DNA from: JAOAPY01 sp041492185
GTDB taxonomy: Bacteria > Acidobacteriota > Blastocatellia > Pyrinomonadales > Pyrinomonadaceae
Assembly: GCA_041492185.1 (NCBI GenBank)
Contig: JBGPWL010000009.1
Span: 16,592-80,591 of the forward strand
Length of the DNA: 64,000 bases
Direction of reading: 5' to 3'
Position 1 is the stretch's first letter; every line of letters starts with the position of its first letter. A program made the translations under genes and the position numbers. A model generated the notes under the pieces. That model was not told the origin of the DNA and did no database searches. It saw only the letters and a list, made by a program, of their open reading frames with translations. Shown one piece after another: positions 35,807-43,436 of this stretch.

Positions 35807-36874
35807 ATGATCAAAACCGTCGAATGGACCGATGAAGGAATTCGCATGATCGATCAGCGCCTTTTGCCGGGCGAAGAGAAATACCTGATGCTCAGATCAT
35901 GCGAAGAGGTGGCGGAAGCAATCAAGAAGATGGCGGTGCGCGGCGCGCCCGCGATTGGCGTGTCCGCGGCAATGGGACTGGCGCTTGGTGCAAGTCAGTC
36001 AGTCAGCACCGCGGCGGCGGACCTTCAGTACGATTTCGATTACCTATGCGAGATGATGAGTCAGACCAGGCCGACAGCCGTCAACCTTTTCTGGGCCATC
36101 GAAAGAATGCGCGAGGCATTCAAGCGCGCCGCGAGTCGCACAGAGGATGTTAAGGAGATCAAGAAAGCGCTGGTCGACGAGTCGCGGCAGATCCTGAAGG
36201 AAGATCTTGATGCGAATCGATCAATTGGCCGCTTTGGCGCCGAATTAATCCCTGACGGAGCGACGGTCTTGACGCACTGCAACGCGGGCGCTCTGGCAAC
36301 CGCGGGCGATTACGGCACCGCGCTCGGTGTGATTCGCGGGGCGCGCGACGCGGGCAAACGCGTCGCGGTTATTGCTGACGAGACGCGGCCGTTCCTGCAA
36401 GGCCTGCGTTTGACTGCCTGGGAGCTGGCCAAAGACAACATTCCCGTCACGGTAATTACCGATAACATGGCAGGACATGTGATGAAGGGCGGAAAGGTTG
36501 ATGCAGTAGTGGTCGGCGCCGATCGCATTGCCGCCAATGGTGACGCGGCAAACAAGATTGGCACGTACATGGTCGCTGTGCTCGCTCGGCGGCACAACAT
36601 TCCATTCTACGTTGCCGCGCCAATCACGACGCTGGATTTATCTATTCCCTCGGGCGATCAAATCACTATCGAGGAACGCGACCCGCGAGAAGTAACACAC
36701 ATGCGCGATCAGCAGCTTGGGCCTGACGGCGTTGCGGTTCACAATCCTGCCTTTGATGTAACACCAAACGACCTGATCACCGCGATCATTACCGATAAGG
36801 GTGTCGCTCGTCAGCCATATGTCGAGAGCTTGCGGCGGTTAGCGGAGGAGAAGAGTGTGAGTTCGAAGGCTTAG
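35807..36874 (+). CDS. mtnA: S-methyl-5-thioribose-1-phosphate isomerase
   Basis: 355 aa. Second step of methionine salvage: converts methylthioribose-1-phosphate to the ribulose form. Motifs: RGAPAIGVSAAMGLALG, the catalytic Cys in THCNAGALATAGDYGTALG and Asp in GADRIAANGDAANKIGTY, plus the C-terminal PAFDVTPNDLITAIITDKG. ATG 35807 matches the family start (MIKTVEWTDEGIRMID); the frame extends upstream to 35729 without support. No other mtn gene is adjacent. Confidence 0.96.
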   Translation: MIKTVEWTDEGIRMIDQRLLPGEEKYLMLRSCEEVAEAIKKMAVRGAPAIGVSAAMGLALGASQSVSTAAADLQYDFDYLCEMMSQTRPTAVNLFWAIERMREAFKRAASRTEDVKEIKKALVDESRQILKEDLDANRSIGRFGAELIPDGATVLTHCNAGALATAGDYGTALGVIRGARDAGKRVAVIADETRPFLQGLRLTAWELAKDNIPVTVITDNMAGHVMKGGKVDAVVVGADRIAANGDAANKIGTYMVAVLARRHNIPFYVAAPITTLDLSIPSGDQITIEERDPREVTHMRDQQLGPDGVAVHNPAFDVTPNDLITAIITDKGVARQPYVESLRRLAEEKSVSSKA

Positions 36875-36884
36875 GCAATTAGTC

Positions 36885-36906
36885 CGACAAACTTTATAGT
36901 TTGTCG
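36885..36906 (+). terminator. Hairpin after mtnA
   Basis: CGACAAACT (36885-36893) and AGTTTGTCG (36898-36906) form a 9-bp stem with a TTAT loop. A further copy of the arm with GTCCGAC/GTCGGAC complementarity lies at 36938-36958. No U-run, so termination is plausible but unproven. Confidence 0.5.
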
Positions 36907-36970
36907 TGATCTTCGCAGCAGGCTTTTCTCGTTAGCAGACGACAAACTGAAGTCGGACATTTTCAGCGTG

Positions 36971-37930
36971 TCACTGTTTCGCGAAGCGGCTCTGCTTCCA
37001 CCAGTCGATCGTCAGTTGCAATCCTTCGCGCAAACCGACGCGCGGCTCAAAGCCCAGCAACTCGCGCGCGCTCGTGATATCTGCCAGACTGTGTCGGACG
37101 TCGCCGCTTCGCGCGGCCTGATAATCAGCGCCTACCTCGCTCTTCCCAGTCAGGCTCTTTAACTCATCGAGGAGTTGATTAAGAGTGATTCGCTCGCCGT
37201 TGGCAATGTTGATGACGCGACCTATCCCCCGTGTAGTTTCCGCCGCGCGAAGATTCGCCTCAACGACGTTGTCGATGTAGGTGAAGTCACGCGACTGTTC
37301 GCCGTCGCCGTAAATGACCGGACGTTCGCCGCTCAGTAGCGCGCTGATGAAGCGAGAAATCACACCCGAATACTGCGAACTGGGATCCTGACGCGGACCA
37401 AAAACATTGAAGTAGCGAAGCGAAACAGTTTCCAAGCCGTAAACTCGCGTGAATACCTGACAGTAATATTCGCCAAACAATTTCGCCGCAGCATAAGGCG
37501 AAAGCGGTTCGGGCAACATGTCTTCCTTTTTCGGCAGGGTCGGCTGATCTCCATAGGCGGAACTCGACGCGGCATAAACAATCCGGCGCACCTGCTGCTC
37601 GCGCGCCGTTGCCAGCAACGTGAAGGTGGCGTCAACGCAAGCGGTGTGCGTCTCTCGCGGATTCTCCACCGATCGAGGCACGGACGGAAGGGCTGCTTCG
37701 TGAAAAACCAACTCGACGTCTTCAAGGGCGCCCGACATGGCACTTTGATCTGCCATGCTCGCGTGAATAAAGTCGAAGTCCCCGCGAATGTCCTCGAGGT
37801 TCTCACGATGGCCAGTCGAGAGATCATCAATCACGCGCACGCGCGCACCGCTGGCTGCCAGCGCTGCTGCGATGTGCGAGCCGATGAAGCCCGCGCCGCC
37901 AGTAACCAAAACTATTCCAGAAAGAGCCAT
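36971..37930 (-). CDS. NAD-dependent sugar epimerase (UDP-glucose/glucuronate 4-epimerase type)
   Basis: 319 aa from ATG 37930. Extended SDR fold: LVTGGAGFIGSHIAAAL cofactor loop, SSSAYGDQPTLPKKED, catalytic YAAAK, and RYFNVFGPRQDPSSQYSGVI typical of WbpP/GalE-like enzymes. Following ugd by 13 bp, it may act on UDP-glucuronate or another UDP-sugar for envelope polysaccharide. The upstream frame to 38020 overlaps ugd and is rejected. Symbol withheld since substrate is uncertain. Confidence 0.92.
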   Translation of the reverse strand: MALSGIVLVTGGAGFIGSHIAAALAASGARVRVIDDLSTGHRENLEDIRGDFDFIHASMADQSAMSGALEDVELVFHEAALPSVPRSVENPRETHTACVDATFTLLATAREQQVRRIVYAASSSAYGDQPTLPKKEDMLPEPLSPYAAAKLFGEYYCQVFTRVYGLETVSLRYFNVFGPRQDPSSQYSGVISRFISALLSGERPVIYGDGEQSRDFTYIDNVVEANLRAAETTRGIGRVINIANGERITLNQLLDELKSLTGKSEVGADYQAARSGDVRHSLADITSARELLGFEPRVGLREGLQLTIDWWKQSRFAKQ

Positions 37931-37943
37931 ACCAAAAAAGTCG

Positions 37944-39242
37944 TCACCGGCCGACGCCAACATACTCGAAACCCAGCTCGCGCATATCGCTCGGATCGCA
38001 AATATTTCGCAGGTCCGCAATCTTCGCGCTGCTCATAAGATCACGAATACGTCCCATATCAAGCGCGCGAAACTGGTTCCACTCAGTTACAATTACGAGC
38101 GCATCAGCACCGGCTACCGCTGCATATTCATCTTCAGCGAAGTCGACGTCGGGCAGTATCTTCCGGGCCTCCGTCATTGCGGCTGGATCGTAGGCGCGAA
38201 CGCGCGCGCCTTGCGCGAGCAGGCCGTGAATAATGTCAACCGCCGGCGCTTCGCGCATGTCGTCTGTCTCCGGCTTGAAAGCAAGGCCCAGCACTGCAAT
38301 CGTCTTGTCTTTGAGGTCGCCGACAAGCTTTTCAATCTTCGGCAACATCGCGCGACGCTGGCGACGGTTCACTTCGATTACCGCGTCAACGATCAGTGAA
38401 TCGCATTCAAACTGCCGCGCCACTGACGAGAGCGCCTGCGTGTCCTTAGGGAAACAGGACCCGCCAAAACCCGGACCCGGATGCAAAAACTTCTTGCCGA
38501 TCCGGCGATCCATTCCCATCGCTCGGGCCACGTCATGCACATCACAACCGATCTTTTCGCACATGTTCGCGATCTCGTTGATGAATGAAATCTTCGTGGC
38601 CAAAAAAGCATTCGCTGCGTATTTGGTCAGTTCGGCTGCTTCCAGCGAAGTAGTCACGAACGGGGCCTCGATCAGATAGAGCGGACGATAAAGATCGCGC
38701 ATGATCGCGATCGCTTCTTCGTCGCGGCTGCCAATCACAACCCGATCGGGCCGCATGAAATCGTTTATCGCCGCGCCTTCGCGCAGAAATTCCGGATTCG
38801 AAACAACGCCGAAATTCGTTCGCGTCTTTTGGCGCTGACGGACTAAGTCTCGAATTCGTTCTCCGGTTCCGATGGGCACGGTAGACTTGGTTACGATCAC
38901 CTTGTAGCCATTCATGTGCTCCGCAACGGAGCCGGCGGCAGCCTCGACGAAGCTTAGATCGGGCGAACCATCTTCCCTGGGCGGAGTTCCGACTGCCAGA
39001 AAAATTACCAGAGCTTGCTCGACCGCCTGCTTGATATCGGTGATAAACCTCAGCCGCCCTGCGTGAACATTCTTCGCCACCATTTGTTCGAGGCCTGGCT
39101 CATAAATCGGCATTATTCCCGCCGCCAGCCGCTCGATCTTTCCGGCGTCAACGTCCACGCAAGTCGTATCTACGCCAAACTCGGCGAAACAGGCGCCGGT
39201 GACTAAGCCAACGTAGCCGGTGCCGATTACGGCAATGTGCAT
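37944..39242 (-). CDS. ugd: UDP-glucose 6-dehydrogenase
   Basis: 432 aa. Oxidises UDP-glucose to UDP-glucuronate with two NAD. Rossmann start IAVIGTGYVGLVTGACFAEFG, hinge VSNPEFLREGAAINDF, catalytic Cys in GPGFGGSCFPKDTQAL and the C-terminal LGLAFKPETDDMREAP. First gene of a two-gene unit with the epimerase, pointing to polysaccharide or lipopolysaccharide precursors. Confidence 0.96.
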   Translation of the reverse strand: MHIAVIGTGYVGLVTGACFAEFGVDTTCVDVDAGKIERLAAGIMPIYEPGLEQMVAKNVHAGRLRFITDIKQAVEQALVIFLAVGTPPREDGSPDLSFVEAAAGSVAEHMNGYKVIVTKSTVPIGTGERIRDLVRQRQKTRTNFGVVSNPEFLREGAAINDFMRPDRVVIGSRDEEAIAIMRDLYRPLYLIEAPFVTTSLEAAELTKYAANAFLATKISFINEIANMCEKIGCDVHDVARAMGMDRRIGKKFLHPGPGFGGSCFPKDTQALSSVARQFECDSLIVDAVIEVNRRQRRAMLPKIEKLVGDLKDKTIAVLGLAFKPETDDMREAPAVDIIHGLLAQGARVRAYDPAAMTEARKILPDVDFAEDEYAAVAGADALVIVTEWNQFRALDMGRIRDLMSSAKIADLRNICDPSDMRELGFEYVGVGR

Positions 39243-39416
39243 TTGAAAGCGACCTTTGGAAAAGGATTAGGAAAAGCCTGGCTGGTTGAATACAAAACTT
39301 TGCGGGCCAAGCACGACCCAGAGTCGCGTGACCCGCAAGTTACATCCACATGACCGCGCGCTATGAATTCGCGGCGCAGTGTTTTTTTCGGAACGTGTCA
39401 AGCTAACTTCGACAGC

Positions 39417-40112
39417 CTATTTAGTAGGGCTGACGACGATCACTGTTCCGCCGAAGTTCAGATCATTGTTATGTCTCGTAGCGTAAATGATCGCGGCAAC
39501 CGCACCACCAGTAGCCAACAACAACGCTGCGAGCGCGCCACCACTGAGCTTGTGGTCGTCGTCGTCACCCTTCTTAGCTTGTGGCGTACCGGCAACTGCA
39601 CTCTCACCTGCGGCTATCTGCTTGACCGCGCCGTTCGACTGGTGCAACTCAGCAAGGCCAGACTCTGTCGTAACCGAAGTATTGCCCTTCTCAACGTTCA
39701 CGCTAAACGAGGTGGCCTTGGTTCCATCAACCACCACGAAACCATCCCTTGTCGTGAGATTGACGCGAACACCTGCTGGTGTCGAAATGCGTGCTCGACC
39801 AGAATCCAACAGTCCCATTATGCTGTTGTCCGTAAAGCTGAGCTTCAGACTGCTGTTGGCCGAAAGTTCGACTCGACCAAGCTTGCTCAGACTCACGGTA
39901 GCGCTGCTGTCCTTCGCGGTGACGATAACGCTGTCCGAGAAGATTGTTCCGCCGGAAATAACCTTCTGGCCGTCGACCGTAACCTCGCCCGCTATCGATA
40001 GAGCTCCTGAGCGCGCTCCCGGCGTCGCCAATGCGATCATCGAGTAGACAGTCAGGACGGCCGCCGCTGCACACAGCGCGATGAACTTGCGGCTCCAAGT
40101 TTTGTTAGTCAT
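39417..40112 (-). CDS. FecR-domain exported protein
   Basis: 231 aa. A signal or anchor segment (ALCAAAAVLTVYSMIALA) is followed by a FecR-like beta-rich domain: SGGTIFSDSVIVTAKDSSATVSLSKLGRVELSANSSLKL, then GVRVNLTTRDGFVVVDGTKATSFSV. Near the C-terminus an Asp/Lys-rich stretch precedes a second hydrophobic helix (GALAALLLATGGAVAAIIYA). No FecI sigma or receptor adjoins it. GGGAGGAAGG gives a strong ribosome site. Function beyond the domain is unknown. Confidence 0.85.
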   Translation of the reverse strand: MTNKTWSRKFIALCAAAAVLTVYSMIALATPGARSGALSIAGEVTVDGQKVISGGTIFSDSVIVTAKDSSATVSLSKLGRVELSANSSLKLSFTDNSIMGLLDSGRARISTPAGVRVNLTTRDGFVVVDGTKATSFSVNVEKGNTSVTTESGLAELHQSNGAVKQIAAGESAVAGTPQAKKGDDDDHKLSGGALAALLLATGGAVAAIIYATRHNNDLNFGGTVIVVSPTK

Positions 40113-40504
40113 TAACCCTTCCTCCCGTTTTGTGAAACAAATCCAATTGCGTACCGCGACGGCTGAATATTCGCGGGAGACAAATTCCTCTTTCTGTTTC
40201 CCGTCTCAGCTCCCTGTGCGAAACGCCCAAAAGGTACAATGGCGAGCCACAAAGGCTGTAACACTTCGCTTTTTACACGAAACACTAGCCCTGTGTCAAC
40301 AATCATTTAGCCTGACTTTTACACAAAACTGTGCTTTTTTCAGACCAGCCGCGAGAGGATACCACGCGAGGCACTGATAGTCTAGGAGTTTCTTGGTAAG
40401 TAATCGTATGGATCGCGGCCCAACGGCGCCCTCTAGTCTTTCTTCGAAGAACAATAAACCGACTGAGGCGAGTCTCTTAGATTCACGCGCTTACTTGCGC
40501 GTCA
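40113..40504. other. Gene-free region upstream of the FecR-domain gene
   Basis: 392 bases holding the promoter at 40272-40299 and an untranslated leader of about 150 nt. The distal part, towards 40504, contains nothing recognised. Confidence 0.5.
40272..40299 (-). promoter_or_regulatory. Probable sigma-70 promoter of the FecR-domain gene
   Basis: Minus strand TTGACA (40299-40294), 16-bp spacer, TGTAAA (40277-40272). The -35 is a perfect consensus match. The predicted start is about 150 nt before the ATG. Confidence 0.6.
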
Positions 40505-41074
40505 TCAAGGATTTACGACCCGCCGAGGTCGAGTAATCAGCTCAACGCGCTTTGAACCAGCCACACCGGCCGGCGAGTTAGTCTGGTTGGTTGCGTGGCT
40601 TCGCGGCTTGAGCTCCGCCTGTTCATATGGGTCAAGACGCACAAATACATAAAAGGTCTCGCCCGAACGTACCGAACCCAGGAACTTGAATTTTTCGTTT
40701 AGCACTTGACCCGGGCGAAGACGCTCCGGCTTGGGTGGGCGATCAAACAAAGTCCCCATTTCGTCGCGCGCGACTGCTTCCAGTTCCGGTAGATAGTCGT
40801 TGCGGGTCTCGCGTGCGAGCCGAATGGCGATCTCTCTCAGTGCGCGAATCCGATTGGTGTTGCGAACATAGTACGATCTGCTGATCTCGCGACGACTCAC
40901 GCGATCATCAACAACCTCTTGTTCGTTTCGTAGATATCCAAGATAGGCGCGAACGACCGGTCCAAACTCCTCGTCCCCGTCAGTCTGTCGCCTCTGTGCG
41001 CCAGCCGTCAACGCCCAGCCAAACACTATTGGAACAAGCAAAAATAACTTGAGTGTGGCACCGGAACTTCGCAT
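40505..41074 (-). CDS. Small secreted protein of unknown function
   Basis: 189 aa with a signal peptide ending TAGAQ. The mature part is largely helical and charged (EEFGPVVRAYLGYLRNEQEVV, then IRALREIAIRLARE), then a region with RPGQVLNEKFKFLGSVRSGETFYVFVRLDP. No recognised domain. Divergent from coaBC, 134 bp away. Confidence 0.78.
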   Translation of the reverse strand: MRSSGATLKLFLLVPIVFGWALTAGAQRRQTDGDEEFGPVVRAYLGYLRNEQEVVDDRVSRREISRSYYVRNTNRIRALREIAIRLARETRNDYLPELEAVARDEMGTLFDRPPKPERLRPGQVLNEKFKFLGSVRSGETFYVFVRLDPYEQAELKPRSHATNQTNSPAGVAGSKRVELITRPRRVVNP

Positions 41075-41208
41075 ATGGTGATCGATCGGACTTCCTGGAC
41101 CTCCTTGTGGAAGATTATATCAGTATCGCGCCGGTCGCATTGCGCGCCTGTTTCACCAATGTTACATTGATCTTCCGATCTAGTATAAGGGCGGGCGCTA
41201 TTGAACTC

Positions 41209-42462
41209 ATGGCAGAGCCGACTTCAAAAACTGAGCTCTCAGGAAAGCAAGTTGCGCTGGGGATCACGGGCGGCATCGCCGCTTACAAGGCCGCTGAAAT
41301 CCTGCGCGGATTGCAGCGAGCGGGCTGCACTGTGCGCGTGGCGATGACAAAGCGGGCCTGCGAGTTTATCCAGCCCCTTACGTTTCGCGCCTTATCAGGC
41401 TCGCATGTGATCGTTGACGACTACGCACCGGACAATCCTGATCCGATCGCGCACATCACTTTCTCGCAGACAGTCGACTTGCTGGTGATTGCGCCGGCCA
41501 CAGCGAACATCATCGCCAAGTTTGCCAACGGCATAGCCGACGACTTCTTGACTTCGACCTATTTGGCGTCAACCGCACCCGTCCTGATCGCGCCGGCGAT
41601 GAACACCAGCATGTGGAATCATCCCGCCACGCAACGCAATTTGGATCGGTTGCGTTCCGACGGGGTCACCATTGTGGAACCGGACGAAGGCGAAATGGCG
41701 TGCGGCACCATTGGCCCGGGGCGGTTAAGCGAACCAGAGGTAGTTGTCGCTGCGGCGCTTGATCTTCTGCGAGCCTCAGCAAGAGGCACTCGCCGCGATT
41801 TAGCTGGCGAGCACATCTTGATCACTGCGGGAGCCACGCGAGAAGAGATCGATCCCGTTCGCTTCATCTCGAATCGCTCTTCCGGCCGGATGGGGTTTGC
41901 GATTGCCGAGGCGGCGCATAGTCGTGGCGCAAAGGTGACCGTAGTTGCGGGTATCACGACCGTCGGTCCGCCTGCCAATCTGAATCTGGTGCGCGTTCAA
42001 TCGGCGGAAGAAATGCGCAAGGCAGTGATGAAGGAGATCGATGGAGCTACGGTCTTCATCGGGGCCGCCGCTGTAGCCGACTATCGTCCGGCCAGTCGCG
42101 CGGAAAACAAAATGAAGAAGTCAGATTCCAGCACGACGCTGACGCTGGAGCGGACCAGCGATATACTCAGCGAAGTTGCAAGCGCGCGGCAAAACGGGCT
42201 CCTGGCAATCGGATTCGCAGCCGAAACTGAAAACGTTATTGAGAACGCAATACAGAAACTGCGAAACAAGAATCTCGATGCGATTGTGGCCAATGACGTC
42301 AGCAACGGCGCCGGTTTCGATACTCTGACGAATAGAATCGCAATCATCACGCATGATCGGCAGGACGCACTCGAACTGCCGCTAATGTCCAAACTCGACG
42401 CCGCACATCGCATCCTGGATGAGGTTGTTCGGCTGCGGGGCGCAAACAAAAAGATCCGATAG
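41209..42462 (+). CDS. coaBC: Bifunctional phosphopantothenoylcysteine decarboxylase / ligase
   Basis: About 417 aa from ATG 41209. Coenzyme A biosynthesis: the N-terminal flavin domain (VALGITGGIAAYKAAEI, PAMNTSMWNHPATQRN, catalytic Cys in GEMACGTIGPGRL) decarboxylates, the C-terminal domain (ILITAGATREEIDPVRFISNRSSG, GFAAET) makes phosphopantothenoylcysteine. The frame extends back to 41053 without support. First gene of a four-gene run. Confidence 0.96.
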   Translation: MAEPTSKTELSGKQVALGITGGIAAYKAAEILRGLQRAGCTVRVAMTKRACEFIQPLTFRALSGSHVIVDDYAPDNPDPIAHITFSQTVDLLVIAPATANIIAKFANGIADDFLTSTYLASTAPVLIAPAMNTSMWNHPATQRNLDRLRSDGVTIVEPDEGEMACGTIGPGRLSEPEVVVAAALDLLRASARGTRRDLAGEHILITAGATREEIDPVRFISNRSSGRMGFAIAEAAHSRGAKVTVVAGITTVGPPANLNLVRVQSAEEMRKAVMKEIDGATVFIGAAAVADYRPASRAENKMKKSDSSTTLTLERTSDILSEVASARQNGLLAIGFAAETENVIENAIQKLRNKNLDAIVANDVSNGAGFDTLTNRIAIITHDRQDALELPLMSKLDAAHRILDEVVRLRGANKKIR

Positions 42463-42475
42463 TTGTTGAGTTTTC

Positions 42476-43366
42476 ATGACACTCGAATCCATCTCCCAGG
42501 AACTGCGCTCGCTGATCGATGAAACTAAAGAGCAGCTCACGTACCTTCGAGAACTTGGAGTTGAGGATTTGGAAGTCTCGTCAAACGAGTTGGTGGGCGT
42601 TCATGAAATTCCTGCCGAACCGCTGGTCGTTGGCTCTCCACCAAGTACACGGCGACCTTCCCCACTTGAGAGACCAGCATTCCGGACTCCGCAACAATCG
42701 CCAACGCGGTCGCCAACAAAACCAGTTGCGGCACCTCTACCACAAGACACATTGTTCGGGAACATTTTCGCGAAGGCAGAAAATCGTTTGCCTGAATCAA
42801 ACGAAACGTTCGACCAGATCTGGGACGACGTGGGCAACTGCATGCGTTGTCCACTTTGTCACGGGCGCACCAACGTCGTTCATACCGAAGGAAATCCGAG
42901 CGCTCGCCTTATGTTTGTGGGCGAAGCGCCCGGCGCAGATGAGGACGCGCAGGCACGCCCGTTTGTTGGTCGAGCCGGTCAATTGTTGACAAAGATTATC
43001 GAGGCGCTCGGCCTGAAGCGCGAAGACGTTTTGATCGGCAACGTGAATCGCTGCCGGCCGCCGGGAAATCGCGCGCCGACGGCGGAAGAAGTATCGATGT
43101 GCAAGCCTTTTTTGCTGCGCGAAATCGCCGCCGCTCGTCCGGAAGTGATCGTCGTCCTCGGGAACACGGCGATGAAAAACCTGTTGGAGACGAAGGAAGG
43201 AATTACTCGCGTGCGCGGACAGTTTCAGAGTTTCAGGGGCATCAAAGTCATGCCGACGTTTCATCCGGCTTATCTCTTGCGCGATCCTTCGAAGAAACGC
43301 GAGACCTGGGACGACTTGAAGAAAGTGCGAGACTATCTCGACAATACAGCGAGCTCACATGACTAA
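42476..43366 (+). CDS. Family 4 uracil-DNA glycosylase (Fe-S)
   Basis: 296 aa. Removes uracil from DNA. The C-terminal 200 residues match type-4 UDG: four cluster cysteines (CMRCPLC region; NRCRPPGNRAPTAEEVSMC), motif GEAPGADEDAQARPFVGRAGQLL and the His motif PTFHPAYLLRDP. The first 100 residues are a Pro/Ser-rich linker with a helical tip. It starts 13 bp after coaBC, so it is in the same transcript. Confidence 0.94.
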   Translation: MTLESISQELRSLIDETKEQLTYLRELGVEDLEVSSNELVGVHEIPAEPLVVGSPPSTRRPSPLERPAFRTPQQSPTRSPTKPVAAPLPQDTLFGNIFAKAENRLPESNETFDQIWDDVGNCMRCPLCHGRTNVVHTEGNPSARLMFVGEAPGADEDAQARPFVGRAGQLLTKIIEALGLKREDVLIGNVNRCRPPGNRAPTAEEVSMCKPFLLREIAAARPEVIVVLGNTAMKNLLETKEGITRVRGQFQSFRGIKVMPTFHPAYLLRDPSKKRETWDDLKKVRDYLDNTASSHD

Positions 43367-43436
43367 CGTGGCTGCGAACAGCGACTATTGCCACGCCGGT
43401 CTTTCCCAATCCCGAAATTCGCGCTAACTTTTCCGA

